A stretch of DNA of 64,000 bases from Microbacterium testaceum. GTDB taxonomy: Bacteria > Actinomycetota > Actinomycetes > Actinomycetales > Microbacteriaceae. The stretch spans positions 682,001-746,000 of the forward strand of contig NZ_CP121699.1 in the NCBI RefSeq assembly GCF_029761935.1, given 5' to 3'. Positions 24,699-32,980 of this stretch are shown here, piece after piece (position 1 is the first letter of the stretch; each line of letters begins with the position of its first letter). The translations under genes and the position numbers were made by a program. The notes under the pieces are model-generated. The model did no database searches and was not told where the DNA came from. It saw only the letters and a program-made list of their open reading frames with translations.

Positions 24699-25825
24699 TT
24701 TTCGAACCCCGCGAGGTAGTCCATGTACTCGGCTTTCTGCCGTTCGACCGCGGCATGCGGTTCCGCGTACACGTGGTCGAACATGGTCTCGGGGGCCCGG
24801 GTGGTGGCCTCGATGCACGCGGCGCGCACCTCTGCGGCGAGAGCGTCTGCGGCACGGGCGACCTGGTCCATTCCGGAGTCGTCGAGCATCCCCTCGGCGC
24901 GCAGGTAGGCCTCGAGCCGGGCGATCGGGTCGCGTTGCGCCCACTCGTCGACCTCGGCGGAGTCGCGGTAGCGGGTGGGGTCGTCGCTCGTGGTGTGCGG
25001 ACCCATGCGGTAGGTCACGGCCTCGATGAACGAGGGTCCTTCGCCACGACGGGCGCGGTCGAGGGCCCAGCGCATGGCCGCGACGCAGGCGAGGGCGTCG
25101 TTGCCGTCGATGCGGAGGCTCGGGATGCCGAACCCCGGCGCCCGGCCCGCGATCGGGTACTTGGCTTGGACGGTGACGGGCTCCGAGATGGCCCATTGGT
25201 TGTTCGAGCACACGAACACCACGGGGGCGCGGAAAGACGAGGCGAAGACCATCGCCTCGTTGACGTCGCCCTGGCTCGTCGCCCCGTCGCCGTAGTACGC
25301 GACGGCGACGTCGGTCGAGCCGTCGCGTTGAGCGCCCATCGCCCAGCCGGTGGCGTGCAGTGACTGCGCGCCGATGATGATCTGGGGAGGCGCCGCGTTG
25401 ATGGTGGTGTGGTCGTAGGCGGAGTGCTCTTCGCCGCGCCAGGCCAGGACGTAGTCAGCGGGCTTGGCACCGCGGCCCAGCAGCACTCCGTGCTCGCGAT
25501 AGCTGGGGAAGACGAAGTCTCCCGGGGCGAGGGCGTGGGCGGTGCCGACCTGGGTGGCCTCCTGTCCACGGCACGGCGCCCAGAGGGCGAGCTGTCCTTG
25601 GCGTTGCAGGGCGACCCCCTCGGCATCCAGCCGACGGGTGAGGACCATGTCGCGGTGGAGGGCGCGCAACTCGTGCGGCGAGAGATCGGCGACCCAGGGG
25701 TCGAGGGTGTCGTCGGCGATCCGGGAGCCGTCCGGCTCGAGGATGCGGAGCACGTCGTCGACGGCGTCGTGGTCGTCGGCTCGTCCTGTCGAGGAGACTC
25801 GGGTCTGGGTGTACGTCATCGTCAT
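24695..25825 (-). CDS. bkdA: 2-oxoacid dehydrogenase E1 alpha subunit (branched-chain type)
   Basis: 376 residues; ATG at 25825 or the one two codons later. Thiamine diphosphate motif: YYGDGATSQGDVNEAMVFAS...NNQWAIS. Also CRGQEATQVGTAHAL, the phosphorylation-loop-like region YRMGPHTTSDDPTRYR, and the substrate-channel HATGWAMG. YRMGPHTTSDD is typical of branched-chain E1alpha. Decarboxylates the 2-oxo acids of Val, Leu and Ile. First gene of the bkd operon and divergent from an Lrp-type regulator. Confidence 0.9.
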   Translation of the reverse strand: MTMTYTQTRVSSTGRADDHDAVDDVLRILEPDGSRIADDTLDPWVADLSPHELRALHRDMVLTRRLDAEGVALQRQGQLALWAPCRGQEATQVGTAHALAPGDFVFPSYREHGVLLGRGAKPADYVLAWRGEEHSAYDHTTINAAPPQIIIGAQSLHATGWAMGAQRDGSTDVAVAYYGDGATSQGDVNEAMVFASSFRAPVVFVCSNNQWAISEPVTVQAKYPIAGRAPGFGIPSLRIDGNDALACVAAMRWALDRARRGEGPSFIEAVTYRMGPHTTSDDPTRYRDSAEVDEWAQRDPIARLEAYLRAEGMLDDSGMDQVARAADALAAEVRAACIEATTRAPETMFDHVYAEPHAAVERQKAEYMDYLAGFEK

Positions 25826-25993
25826 CCCTCCAGTGCGGCCCGGGCTCCTCGTGAGAGCCGGGGCGTACGGATGCCGGCAGCACCGCCGACGAGGCCGACC
25901 GTACGCGCGGAAAGCACCCCGCTCAAGACCTCGTCGTCATATTGAGCATCGTGCCCACCGTGACCGACCTTCACACTGCTAATGTTTCGCACC

Positions 25994-26467
25994 ATGAGCA
26001 AGCTCGACGCGGTCGACCTCGACCTCCTCCGCGCCCTGTCCGCCGATCCGCGCGCCACCGTCGTCGCGCTCGCCGAGAAACTCGGACTCTCCCGGAACAC
26101 CGTCCAGGCGCGCATGAGCCGCCTGGAACGCGGGGGCGTCTTCCTCTCGTACGAACGCACGCTGTCGGCCGAGGCTCTGGGCTTTCCCATCGAGGCGTTC
26201 CTGCAGGTGACCGTCCGGCAGGCGGAGCTACCGGCCATCCGTGCGGAGCTCGCCAAGGTGCCCGAGGTTCTGCAGGCGCACGGACTCAGCGGTCAGGTCG
26301 ACCTGCTCGTGCGCGTGGCGTGCCGCGACACCCAGCACCTGTTCGACACCGACGCCCGGATCCTGGCCATCGAGGGTGTCGAGCGCACCGAGACGTCGCT
26401 CGTGATGGGCGAGGTCATCGGCTACCGCGTCGGCCCGCTGATGCAGCTGGCACGCGGGGAGATCTAG
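25994..26467 (+). CDS. Lrp/AsnC-family regulator
   Basis: 157 residues from ATG 25994. TAATGT ends eight bases upstream, which supports this start (leaderless) over the ATG at 25982 that lies in the hexamer. An N-terminal helix-turn-helix (LDAVDLDLLRALSADPRATVVALAEKLGLSRNTVQARMSRL) is followed by a RAM ligand domain. Divergent from the bkd operon, so it most likely controls it in response to a branched-chain amino acid, as BkdR proteins do. Convergent with, and 4 bp from, the EamA gene. Confidence 0.88.
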   Translation: MSKLDAVDLDLLRALSADPRATVVALAEKLGLSRNTVQARMSRLERGGVFLSYERTLSAEALGFPIEAFLQVTVRQAELPAIRAELAKVPEVLQAHGLSGQVDLLVRVACRDTQHLFDTDARILAIEGVERTETSLVMGEVIGYRVGPLMQLARGEI

Positions 26468-26471
26468 CTCG

Positions 26472-27464
26472 CTACGGCGCCGGCACCACCGGGATGCTCG
26501 CCGTCTCGGTCTTCTGCTCCGTCGGGCTCCCGGCATCCATCCGCACGAGCACCACGCCCACGAGGATCAACGCGCCGCCCACGAACTGGATCGGCGCCGG
26601 CGTCTCGCCGAGCAGCAGCCACGCGAACCCGAGGGCGAACAGCACCTCGCTGAGTCCCACGAACGATGCGAGCCGCGAGCCGATGAGCGGCACCGCGATC
26701 ACCCCGAGCGCGTAGCCGACGGTGGTCGCCACGCCGCCCACCCACAGCAGCGGCAGGATGCCGGGGAGCTCGAGTCCCGCGAGCGACACGGTGATCGAGG
26801 GGGCGGCGAAGGGTAGGACCCCCGTGGCCACCAGCACGCCCATGAGCAGGGTTCCGGTGAGCAAACCGCCCGAGGCGAGGGCGAGCGGGGGCAGGTCGTC
26901 GCCCGCGCGCCCGGCGATGACGAAGTAGGCCGCGGCGCAAACCGCCGCGCACAGCGCGAAAATCGTGCCGAGAAGGTCGAAGCGCGCCCCGCTGATGTCG
27001 ACGACGAGCACGAGACCGGCCATCGCGACGACGGAGCCGATGAGCACCGCCTTCGACGGGGAGCGTCGGGTGCGCACCCAGACCGCGATGACGATGAGCA
27101 CGGGGGCGATGTACTGGATGAGCAGGGCGACGGCGACCGGCATCCGCTGCATCGCGGCGAAGTAGAAGAGCTGGCAGCCGGCCACGGCCGTGAGCCCGAA
27201 TGCGACGATGAGCAGCCCGTGTCGGCGGAGGAATCCGCGCCGACGGCGGATGGCGAGGATCAGCGCGGGCGAGAGCAGCAGGGCGGCGAGGCCCATGCGC
27301 ACGAGGAGCACCGCGCCGAGAGACCAGCCGCCGTCGAGCAGCGGTTTGACGAACGGGCCGCTGGAAGAGAACGCCAGGGCCGAGGCGACGGCGATCGCGA
27401 GGCCGGTGACGGCGGTGGATCCGCGGTGGGTGGGACGCGGAAGGGTCACGGGAGACGTGGTCAT
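26472..27464 (-). CDS. EamA-family (DMT) transporter
   Basis: 330 residues with ten predicted membrane segments in two EamA repeats (for example GLAIAVASALAFSSSGPFVK at the start and a second copy from about residue 180). Members export metabolites or amino acids; the substrate is unknown. Divergent from a CGNR regulator across a perfect palindrome, so probably repressed by it. ATG at 27464, nine bases before the palindrome. Confidence 0.88.
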   Translation of the reverse strand: MTTSPVTLPRPTHRGSTAVTGLAIAVASALAFSSSGPFVKPLLDGGWSLGAVLLVRMGLAALLLSPALILAIRRRRGFLRRHGLLIVAFGLTAVAGCQLFYFAAMQRMPVAVALLIQYIAPVLIVIAVWVRTRRSPSKAVLIGSVVAMAGLVLVVDISGARFDLLGTIFALCAAVCAAAYFVIAGRAGDDLPPLALASGGLLTGTLLMGVLVATGVLPFAAPSITVSLAGLELPGILPLLWVGGVATTVGYALGVIAVPLIGSRLASFVGLSEVLFALGFAWLLLGETPAPIQFVGGALILVGVVLVRMDAGSPTEQKTETASIPVVPAP

Positions 27465-27473
27465 GCGGGCCTG

Positions 27474-27508
27474 CTGTCACGAGTGAAGGGGGTTTACACT
27501 CGTGACAG
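27474..27508. promoter_or_regulatory. perfect 12-bp inverted repeat operator
   Basis: CTGTCACGAGTG (27474-27485), 11 bases, CACTCGTGACAG (27497-27508). It fills the centre of the 71-bp gap between the divergent EamA and CGNR genes. A further half-site, ATTCGTGACAC, lies at 27545-27555 inside the start of the CGNR gene. TACACT in the right arm could be a -10 element. Confidence 0.75.
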
Positions 27509-27535
27509 TACGGCCTCTACCTGTCAGGAGTCAAC

Positions 27536-28090
27536 GTGGTCTTCATTCGTGACACCGAACTGGTGCTGCGCGCCGCCGTCGAACTCGTGAACACCCTGCC
27601 GCACACCGAGGTGAGCGGGGTCGACACCCTCGTCGACGTCGCGGAGCTCGAGGCCTTCACCGACCGTCACGGCTACACCGGTTCGCGCACGCGCGACGCC
27701 CGCGAACTCGCCGCCGTCCGCGGCATCCGCCCCCGTCTGCTGGAGCTGTGGAATGCGGATCGCGACGGGGCCGTCCCCCTGGTGAACGCCATGCTCGCCG
27801 ATGGGCGCGCGCTCCCCCAGCTCGTGCGCCACGACGGACTCGACTGGCACATCCACGCGAGCGACCCCGCGGATCCCCTGGCGACGCGCATCCTGGTGGA
27901 GTCGGCGTTGGCCTTCGTCGACGTCATCCGCGCCGATGAGTACGCGCGCGTCCGCGTCTGCGAGGCGGACGACTGCGAGGGCGTGTACGTCGACTTCTCG
28001 AAGAACGGATCGAAACGCTATTGCGACGCGGGCAACTGCGGCAACCGGATGAACGTGAACGCGTACCGCAAGCGCCGAGCCGAGGCCTAG
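27536..28090 (+). CDS. CGNR zinc-finger (ABATE-type) regulator
   Basis: 184 residues from GTG 27536 with AGGAG before it. The N-terminal ligand-like ABATE domain begins LRAAVELVNTLPH. The C-terminal CGNR finger has C142, C147, C163 and C168, with C-G-N-R at 168-171. This family is widespread in actinobacteria and is taken to bind DNA; few members are characterised. Divergent from the EamA transporter around a perfect palindrome, which suggests self-regulation and control of export. Its stop overlaps the convergent hydrolase gene by four bases. Confidence 0.85.
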   Translation: MVFIRDTELVLRAAVELVNTLPHTEVSGVDTLVDVAELEAFTDRHGYTGSRTRDARELAAVRGIRPRLLELWNADRDGAVPLVNAMLADGRALPQLVRHDGLDWHIHASDPADPLATRILVESALAFVDVIRADEYARVRVCEADDCEGVYVDFSKNGSKRYCDAGNCGNRMNVNAYRKRRAEA

Positions 28091-28959
28091 CCGAGGAACT
28101 CCGCGATCGCCCGCGCCGCGGCCTGCGGCGTCTCGTAGTGGATCAGGTGCCCGACCTCGGGGATCTCGACGAGCCGGGCGTCGGGGAACAGCGTCGCGAG
28201 GTGCCGCTCGGCCTCGATCGGGGTGATGTCGTCCTTTTCGGCCGCGATGAGCAGCGTCGGCTGCGCGATGCGCGGGGCGAACTCGCGCACGTCGTGCGAG
28301 ACGCTCGTGACGAAGGCCTCGTGCAGCACGTCGCGGTCGGCGAAGCGCGAGAAGTACTCGTCGTGCTGTTCGTGCACGAAGCGCCGCAGGCCGGGGTCGC
28401 GCGTCTTGGCCATGGCGTTGCTCATGACGCGCACGATGAGCCCGTTGCGCAGCAGTCCCTCGCCGATCGCGCGTGGCAGCTTCGCCCCGGCGAGATAGTA
28501 GAACACCGCGAGACGGGTCAGGATCCCGCGAGGACCCTCGAGCGCGGGTGCCCCGATCGGGTTGACGAGGATGAGCCGGGGCGTCGACAACCCGCCCGCC
28601 ACCGCCGCGGACGACACGATCGAACCGAACGAGTGGCCGAGCACGACGGCATCCGGAGCGACGCTCTCGACGAACGCGCGCAGCCAGGCGGCGTAGGTGT
28701 CGAGGTCGTGCGGGCGTCCGTCAAGGGGCGCGGTCTCGCCGAACCCGGGAAGGTCGGGAGAGACCACCCGGATGCCGGGAAGATGCGCGACCACCGGATC
28801 GAGCCCGTGGTGCTCGCCGCGGAAGCCGTGCACCGCGACGATCGTCGTCTCGGCGGCGTCATCACCGTAGACCCAGTACGCCGTGGTGCCCCCGAGAACA
28901 CTCGTCTCGCGCCGCACGACGGGGATCTGAGCGAGGCGGTCGGCGTACGGGTTCGGCAT
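28087..28959 (-). CDS. alpha/beta hydrolase
   Basis: 290 residues. HGF in AVHGFRGEHHG near residue 45, nucleophile elbow LGHSFGSIVSS near residue 107, catalytic His in EVGHLIHYETP near residue 271. The cap domain (about 140-215) is large and basic. Substrate unknown. TAGACT lies six bases before the ATG, so leaderless. A DNA-damage type upstream box precedes it, and the exonuclease gene diverges with the same promoter type. The 3' end overlaps the CGNR gene tail to tail. Confidence 0.85.
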   Translation of the reverse strand: MPNPYADRLAQIPVVRRETSVLGGTTAYWVYGDDAAETTIVAVHGFRGEHHGLDPVVAHLPGIRVVSPDLPGFGETAPLDGRPHDLDTYAAWLRAFVESVAPDAVVLGHSFGSIVSSAAVAGGLSTPRLILVNPIGAPALEGPRGILTRLAVFYYLAGAKLPRAIGEGLLRNGLIVRVMSNAMAKTRDPGLRRFVHEQHDEYFSRFADRDVLHEAFVTSVSHDVREFAPRIAQPTLLIAAEKDDITPIEAERHLATLFPDARLVEIPEVGHLIHYETPQAAARAIAEFLG

Positions 28960-28965
28960 GGGTCG

Positions 28966-28988
28966 AGTCTACGAGGGGGGCCCGACAT
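28966..28988 (-). promoter_or_regulatory. RecA-independent DNA-damage type promoter (alpha/beta hydrolase)
   Basis: On the minus strand: ATGTCGGGC, N8, TAGACT, with the hexamer ending six bases before the ATG at 28959. Divergent from the similar element at 29168-29190. Confidence 0.5.
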
Positions 28989-29167
28989 CCCTTCTCCCGA
29001 CCGACGCACGCTTCGGCCCTTCCCACCTCGCGGTGGCGTTCGTGGCATGCCCCTCCCGCGGGGTCTGCGTCGCGCCCTCACCCCATCCACACCGTCTCCG
29101 GCCGCGCGGGCCTGCGTCGCGCCCGAGCCCATGGCATCCACCCCCGTTCCTGCGCGCCTCGACGGCG

Positions 29168-29190
29168 ATGTCGGAGGCCCGCTCTAGCGT
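29168..29190 (+). promoter_or_regulatory. RecA-independent DNA-damage type promoter (exonuclease)
   Basis: ATGTCGGAG, N8, TAGCGT, hexamer ending six bases before the ATG. The closest match in the window to the mycobacterial recA P1-type element. Confidence 0.6.
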
Positions 29191-29196
29191 GAGCGC

Positions 29197-29931
29197 ATGA
29201 CCACGTGGCAGGCCGAGCCGCTCCCCCTCTTCCAGACGCCCGAGTGGGCGCGCCTCGTGGGCGTGTTCGACCTCGAGACGACCGGGATCGACGTCGAGAA
29301 CGATCGCATCGTGACCGCGCACGTGGGTGTCCTCGACGCCGACGGCCGCGTCGTCGACGCCCGCGACTGGCTCGCCGACCCGGGCGTCGAGATCCCCGCG
29401 GGGGCCGCGGCGATCCACGGCATCTCGACCGAACGCGCTCGCGCCGACGGCGCTCCCGCACCGCGGGTGGTGGCCGAGGTCGTCGAGGCTCTGGGGGCGC
29501 TCTTCGCCGCCGGCATTCCGGTCGTCGCCTACAACGCGCCCTTCGATTTCTCGATGCTCAAGAACGAAGCCGTGCGCCACGGCGTGGCGCCGATCGCCGC
29601 CCCCTCCCCCGTCATCGACCCCCTCGTCGTCGACAAGACCTTCGACCGCTACCGTCGCGGCAAGCGCACGCTCTCCGTCGTCGCCGAGCACTACGCGGTT
29701 CCCCTCGAGTCCGCACACGAGGCCTGCGCCGACGCCGTCGCGGCCGGCCGGCTCGCCCTCGCGCTCGCCGAGAAATTCGGCCCATGGCTGCCCCCGACCC
29801 TCGACGAGCTCCACACCCGCCAGATCGCCTGGGCCCGCGCGCAAGCCGAGAGCCTCACGGAGTACTTCGTGAAGATCGGTCGGCTGGATGCCACGGCTCC
29901 GGCGATCGACGGGGCGTGGCCGATTCGCTGA
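29197..29931 (+). CDS. DnaQ-like 3'-5' exonuclease (DEDDh)
   Basis: 244 residues. ExoI FDLETTG near 25-31 (Asp/Glu metal ligands), ExoII AYNAPFDFSML near 110, and ExoIII AHEACADA (His and Asp) near 173. It is a stand-alone proofreading-type exonuclease rather than part of polymerase III. Homologues trim 3' ends in repair. The gene is monocistronic, leaderless, and behind a promoter of the PafBC type, which agrees with a repair role. The C-terminal 50 residues are helical and family specific. Confidence 0.9.
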   Translation: MTTWQAEPLPLFQTPEWARLVGVFDLETTGIDVENDRIVTAHVGVLDADGRVVDARDWLADPGVEIPAGAAAIHGISTERARADGAPAPRVVAEVVEALGALFAAGIPVVAYNAPFDFSMLKNEAVRHGVAPIAAPSPVIDPLVVDKTFDRYRRGKRTLSVVAEHYAVPLESAHEACADAVAAGRLALALAEKFGPWLPPTLDELHTRQIAWARAQAESLTEYFVKIGRLDATAPAIDGAWPIR

Positions 29932-30179
29932 GCCCGGTGGGCGCGCTGCCGGCGCATCGCGCGGCGTCTTCGTCGGCCGTGACGTCTCCGCCTCGTCCGT
30001 CCACGCCGCCGAGCTGATCCGAGGCTGCCCGACGCGGCATCGCCTATGCATCGCCTGTGACGGATCCTGTCCTCGTTCGACACGCCGCCGAAACGTGCCG
30101 CCCCTACGGTGGCGACAACCATCTCGGCGGCGCTCTTTCGGACGACGCTGCCGCATCTTCTGAACGGACGACAGAACTC

Positions 30180-32564
30180 ATGCGCCAGGCTCCGCCAGCT
30201 CCGCCCTCGCACCCTCCCCTCCTCCGCCGGTCCGTCCGGTCGCTCGGAACCGCCGCGCTCGCGGCGGGGCTCGTCGTGTCATCCATCGCCGCGGTCACCC
30301 CGGCGCTCGCTGCCGACCCCGTGGACGGCGCGCGCACCTCGGGCGACGCCATGTTCCCGAACGTCGGCAACGGCGGCTACGACGCCCTCGACTACGACAT
30401 CGATCTCGCCTGGACCCCCGACGCGGTTCAGACCGGCTCCGTCGTGGCCGGCTCCATCGTCGCGACCTCGACCATGACCGCCCGCGCCGCCGAACCGCTG
30501 CGCAGCTTCTCGCTCGACTTCGAAGGACTCGTGGTCGACTCCGTGACGGTGGACGGCACACCCGCTGCGTGGCTGCGTGAGACCGACGCCGGTGCGATCA
30601 GGCACAAGCTCGTCGTGACCCCCTCCATCCCGGTTTCCGGTGAGTTCCGCGTCACGGTCGCCTATCACGGAGTCCCGCAGGCCCACATCGACGCCGACGG
30701 CTCGTACGAAGGGTGGAACGCCACGACCGACGGGGCGACGATGCTCGGTCAACCGGTCGGCAACATGACCGGGTTCCCGCACAACAACACTCCGGGCGAC
30801 AAGGCGACCTACTCGATCTCGCTCGATGTCCCGACCACCCTCTCCGATGCGACCGGCGCGGGAGCGGCCCCGGCCGCCGCCGTCAGCAACGGCGAGCTGC
30901 TCTCGAAGACGCCGTCGACCGACGGCACCCGCACGACCTGGGCGTGGCAGCAGACGAAGCAGATGGCATCCGAGCTGCTCATCATCTCGATCGGCCGTTA
31001 CGACGTCATCGAATCATCGGTGACGCTCACCGACGGCAGTACCATTCCCGCGTGGTCCTTCGTCGACTCGACGTCGACGACCGCCAACAAGGCGACCGTG
31101 ACCACGGCGGTGAGCCAGCTCGGCCCGTTCATCCGCAACCTCGAGTCCGTGTACGGGCCCTACCCGGGCCGCAGCGCCGGTGTCGTCGTGGACCGCGTGC
31201 CGCGCGGCATCAACTACGCGCTTGAGACGCAGGATCGCTCGTTCTTCCCGACGCGGATCGGCCTCAGCACCCTCGTGCACGAGCTCGCCCACCAGTGGTA
31301 CGGCAACAATGTGTCCCCCACGACGTGGACCGACATCTGGATCGCCGAGGGCATGGCCACCTGGTCCGAGAGCTACTACGCCGGCAGCGACGGGTTCGGC
31401 ACCGGCACCCCCTCCCGCGAGGCGCAGTTCGATGCGTGGAACCGCACCCCCGCGGGCGACGACAGGTGGACCATCGCGCCGGGTGCGCAGACCGACTCGG
31501 CTTCGCTCTACGACTACCAGACGTATGACCGCTCGGCGCAGTTCTGGGCGGCGCTGCGCGTCGCGATCGGCGACGACGCGTTCTTCCCGGTCGTCACGCA
31601 GTGGCAGCTGCGCAACGCTGGCACGAGCAGGACCGGCGCCGACCTCCTCGCCCTCGCCGAAGAGCTCTCCGGCCGTGACCTGCAGGCGTTCTACCGGGAC
31701 TGGATCCTGGATGCCGACAAGCCCGCGTGGCCCGACCAGTTCACGCTCGCGCTGACCACGACCGCGACCGTCCCACTCGAGCGCGGCGGCGCGGCGAGCT
31801 ACACCCTCACGGCGGAGAACACCGGACTCGTCCCGCTCGCCTCGTCGACCGCGACGCTCGATGTCCGCGGCATCCTGGATCGGGCCTCCATCGATCAGAC
31901 GACTTTGCCCGCCGGCGTGACCCTGACCGGCGACGTGCTCGTCTGGACCGTTCCGGCGACGGATCCGGGCCGCACAGCCACGACGACGTTCGCGGCGACA
32001 GTGGCCGACGACGCCTCGGGCGGAGCGCTGACCACCGAGGCCGCCGCCAGCCTCGGCGGAACGTGCGCATCGTGCTCGAGCACCCTCGCCGTGCAGGAGT
32101 ACCCGGTCGACGCGCAGGCGCCGATCATCACGGGCGACACGGCGGCCGGTGCGACGCTCACGGCGACCACCCCCGGGTGGACCGACGGCACGTCGTTCGC
32201 GTATTCCTGGGCGGTCGACGGAACCCCGATCCCGGATGCCATGACCCCGACCTTCACGATCCCCGCCGCCGCCGTAGGACGGACGGTGACGGTGACCGTC
32301 ACGGGCAGCCTCGCCGGGTATGTCGCCCAGTCGCGCACGAGCGCCCCCTTCGGCCCGGTCATCGCAGCGATCGTGCCCTCGCCTTCGCCCTCGGCCTCGG
32401 GGGCGGCCGTCGTCTCGCCCCCTCGCGGGCAGCTCGGGGCAACCGGCTCCGAGGCACCGATCGCGGCGATCATGTGGGCTCTCGCGGCTCTCGTCGGCGG
32501 CTCTGTGCTGTCGATGGCGGCGATGCGACGCCGGCGTGGCGCTCGTCGGGTCGAATCGGTCTGA
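30180..32564 (+). CDS. secreted, wall-anchored M1 metallopeptidase
   Basis: 794 residues from ATG 30180. A signal peptide has LLRRSVRSLGTAALAAGLVVSS and an ALAADP-type cleavage near residue 46. The M1 domain has the zinc site H367-E368-x-x-H371 with E390 as third ligand (LVHELAHQWYG, IAEGMATW). The GAMEN motif of classic M1 aminopeptidases is replaced by YALETQ, as in other actinobacterial secreted members. Two beta-rich domains follow (about 515-735). The C-terminus has LGATG, a membrane segment and an Arg-rich tail, which looks like a sortase signal of the LPxTG type with Gly for Pro. Probably digests extracellular peptides. A hairpin follows the stop. Confidence 0.85.
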   Translation: MRQAPPAPPSHPPLLRRSVRSLGTAALAAGLVVSSIAAVTPALAADPVDGARTSGDAMFPNVGNGGYDALDYDIDLAWTPDAVQTGSVVAGSIVATSTMTARAAEPLRSFSLDFEGLVVDSVTVDGTPAAWLRETDAGAIRHKLVVTPSIPVSGEFRVTVAYHGVPQAHIDADGSYEGWNATTDGATMLGQPVGNMTGFPHNNTPGDKATYSISLDVPTTLSDATGAGAAPAAAVSNGELLSKTPSTDGTRTTWAWQQTKQMASELLIISIGRYDVIESSVTLTDGSTIPAWSFVDSTSTTANKATVTTAVSQLGPFIRNLESVYGPYPGRSAGVVVDRVPRGINYALETQDRSFFPTRIGLSTLVHELAHQWYGNNVSPTTWTDIWIAEGMATWSESYYAGSDGFGTGTPSREAQFDAWNRTPAGDDRWTIAPGAQTDSASLYDYQTYDRSAQFWAALRVAIGDDAFFPVVTQWQLRNAGTSRTGADLLALAEELSGRDLQAFYRDWILDADKPAWPDQFTLALTTTATVPLERGGAASYTLTAENTGLVPLASSTATLDVRGILDRASIDQTTLPAGVTLTGDVLVWTVPATDPGRTATTTFAATVADDASGGALTTEAAASLGGTCASCSSTLAVQEYPVDAQAPIITGDTAAGATLTATTPGWTDGTSFAYSWAVDGTPIPDAMTPTFTIPAAAVGRTVTVTVTGSLAGYVAQSRTSAPFGPVIAAIVPSPSPSASGAAVVSPPRGQLGATGSEAPIAAIMWALAALVGGSVLSMAAMRRRRGARRVESV

Positions 32565-32577
32565 GCATGTCGCGAGA

Positions 32578-32614
32578 ATCGCCCCCGCCCCGGGTTGCCG
32601 GGTGCGGGGGCGAT
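32578..32614 (+). terminator. terminator hairpin of the M1 peptidase gene
   Basis: ATCGCCCCCGC (32578-32588) pairs perfectly with GCGGGGGCGAT (32604-32614). The 15-base loop itself folds (CCCGG / CCGGG). It starts 14 bases after the stop. Confidence 0.8.
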
Positions 32615-32624
32615 CCGTCGTGAG

Positions 32625-32739
32625 TCGGCCGGCTGTGCAACCGCCTCCGTCTCGCGCCGGAGACGGGCGAGGCGGTGGACGGCCGGCTGCGCGGCCGCCT
32701 CCGTCACCCGTCTCACCCCGGAAGCGGGCGAGGCGGTGG
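32625..32739. repeat. two tandem 55/61-bp GC-rich units
   Basis: Unit A (32625-32679) and unit B (32679-32739) both run from CGGCCGGCTG to GGGCGAGGCGGTGG. Unit B has a short insertion. Each can fold on itself because CCGCCTC and GAGGCGG are complementary, so they may extend the terminator. Confidence 0.65.
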
Positions 32740-32951
32740 CGATCGAGGGAACGGTCGCGCTCTTGTCCGCATCGCGGCCCTCGCCTCTCGGCGAGCGGGA
32801 CAGGGCTGTCCCCTTTGCGGAAAACGCTGACGCGGTGCACACGGACGCCTTTGCAACGGGCGCCCGCGTCAGGGACTGACGGAGCGACCCGAGGTGCTCG
32901 ATCGGACGCGCTCCCCGCGGCCGTGTCTCCCCCGAAGCGACCCTCGACTCA

Positions 32952-32974
32952 ATGTCGGACGTCACCGATAGCGT
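32952..32974 (+). promoter_or_regulatory. RecA-independent DNA-damage type promoter (HNH gene)
   Basis: ATGTCGGAC, N8, TAGCGT, with the hexamer ending six bases before the ATG at 32981. Confidence 0.55.
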
Positions 32975-32980
32975 TCTGCC

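Larger units (their letters stand above)
32565..32980. other. 416-bp gene-free interval with hairpin and tandem repeat
   Basis: Between the M1 peptidase and the HNH gene. It holds a strong terminator hairpin (32578-32614), two tandem GC-rich repeat units (32625-32739), a stretch with no recognisable feature (32740-32951), and the DNA-damage type promoter of the HNH gene. A TTG-initiated frame through 32595-32879 is low complexity and not convincing as a gene. Confidence 0.6.

Noticed and set aside
32595..32879. 94-codon TTG frame with repeated R/A-rich peptide
   Set aside because: It follows a terminator, has no ribosome binding site, and is explained by the tandem GC-rich repeat.
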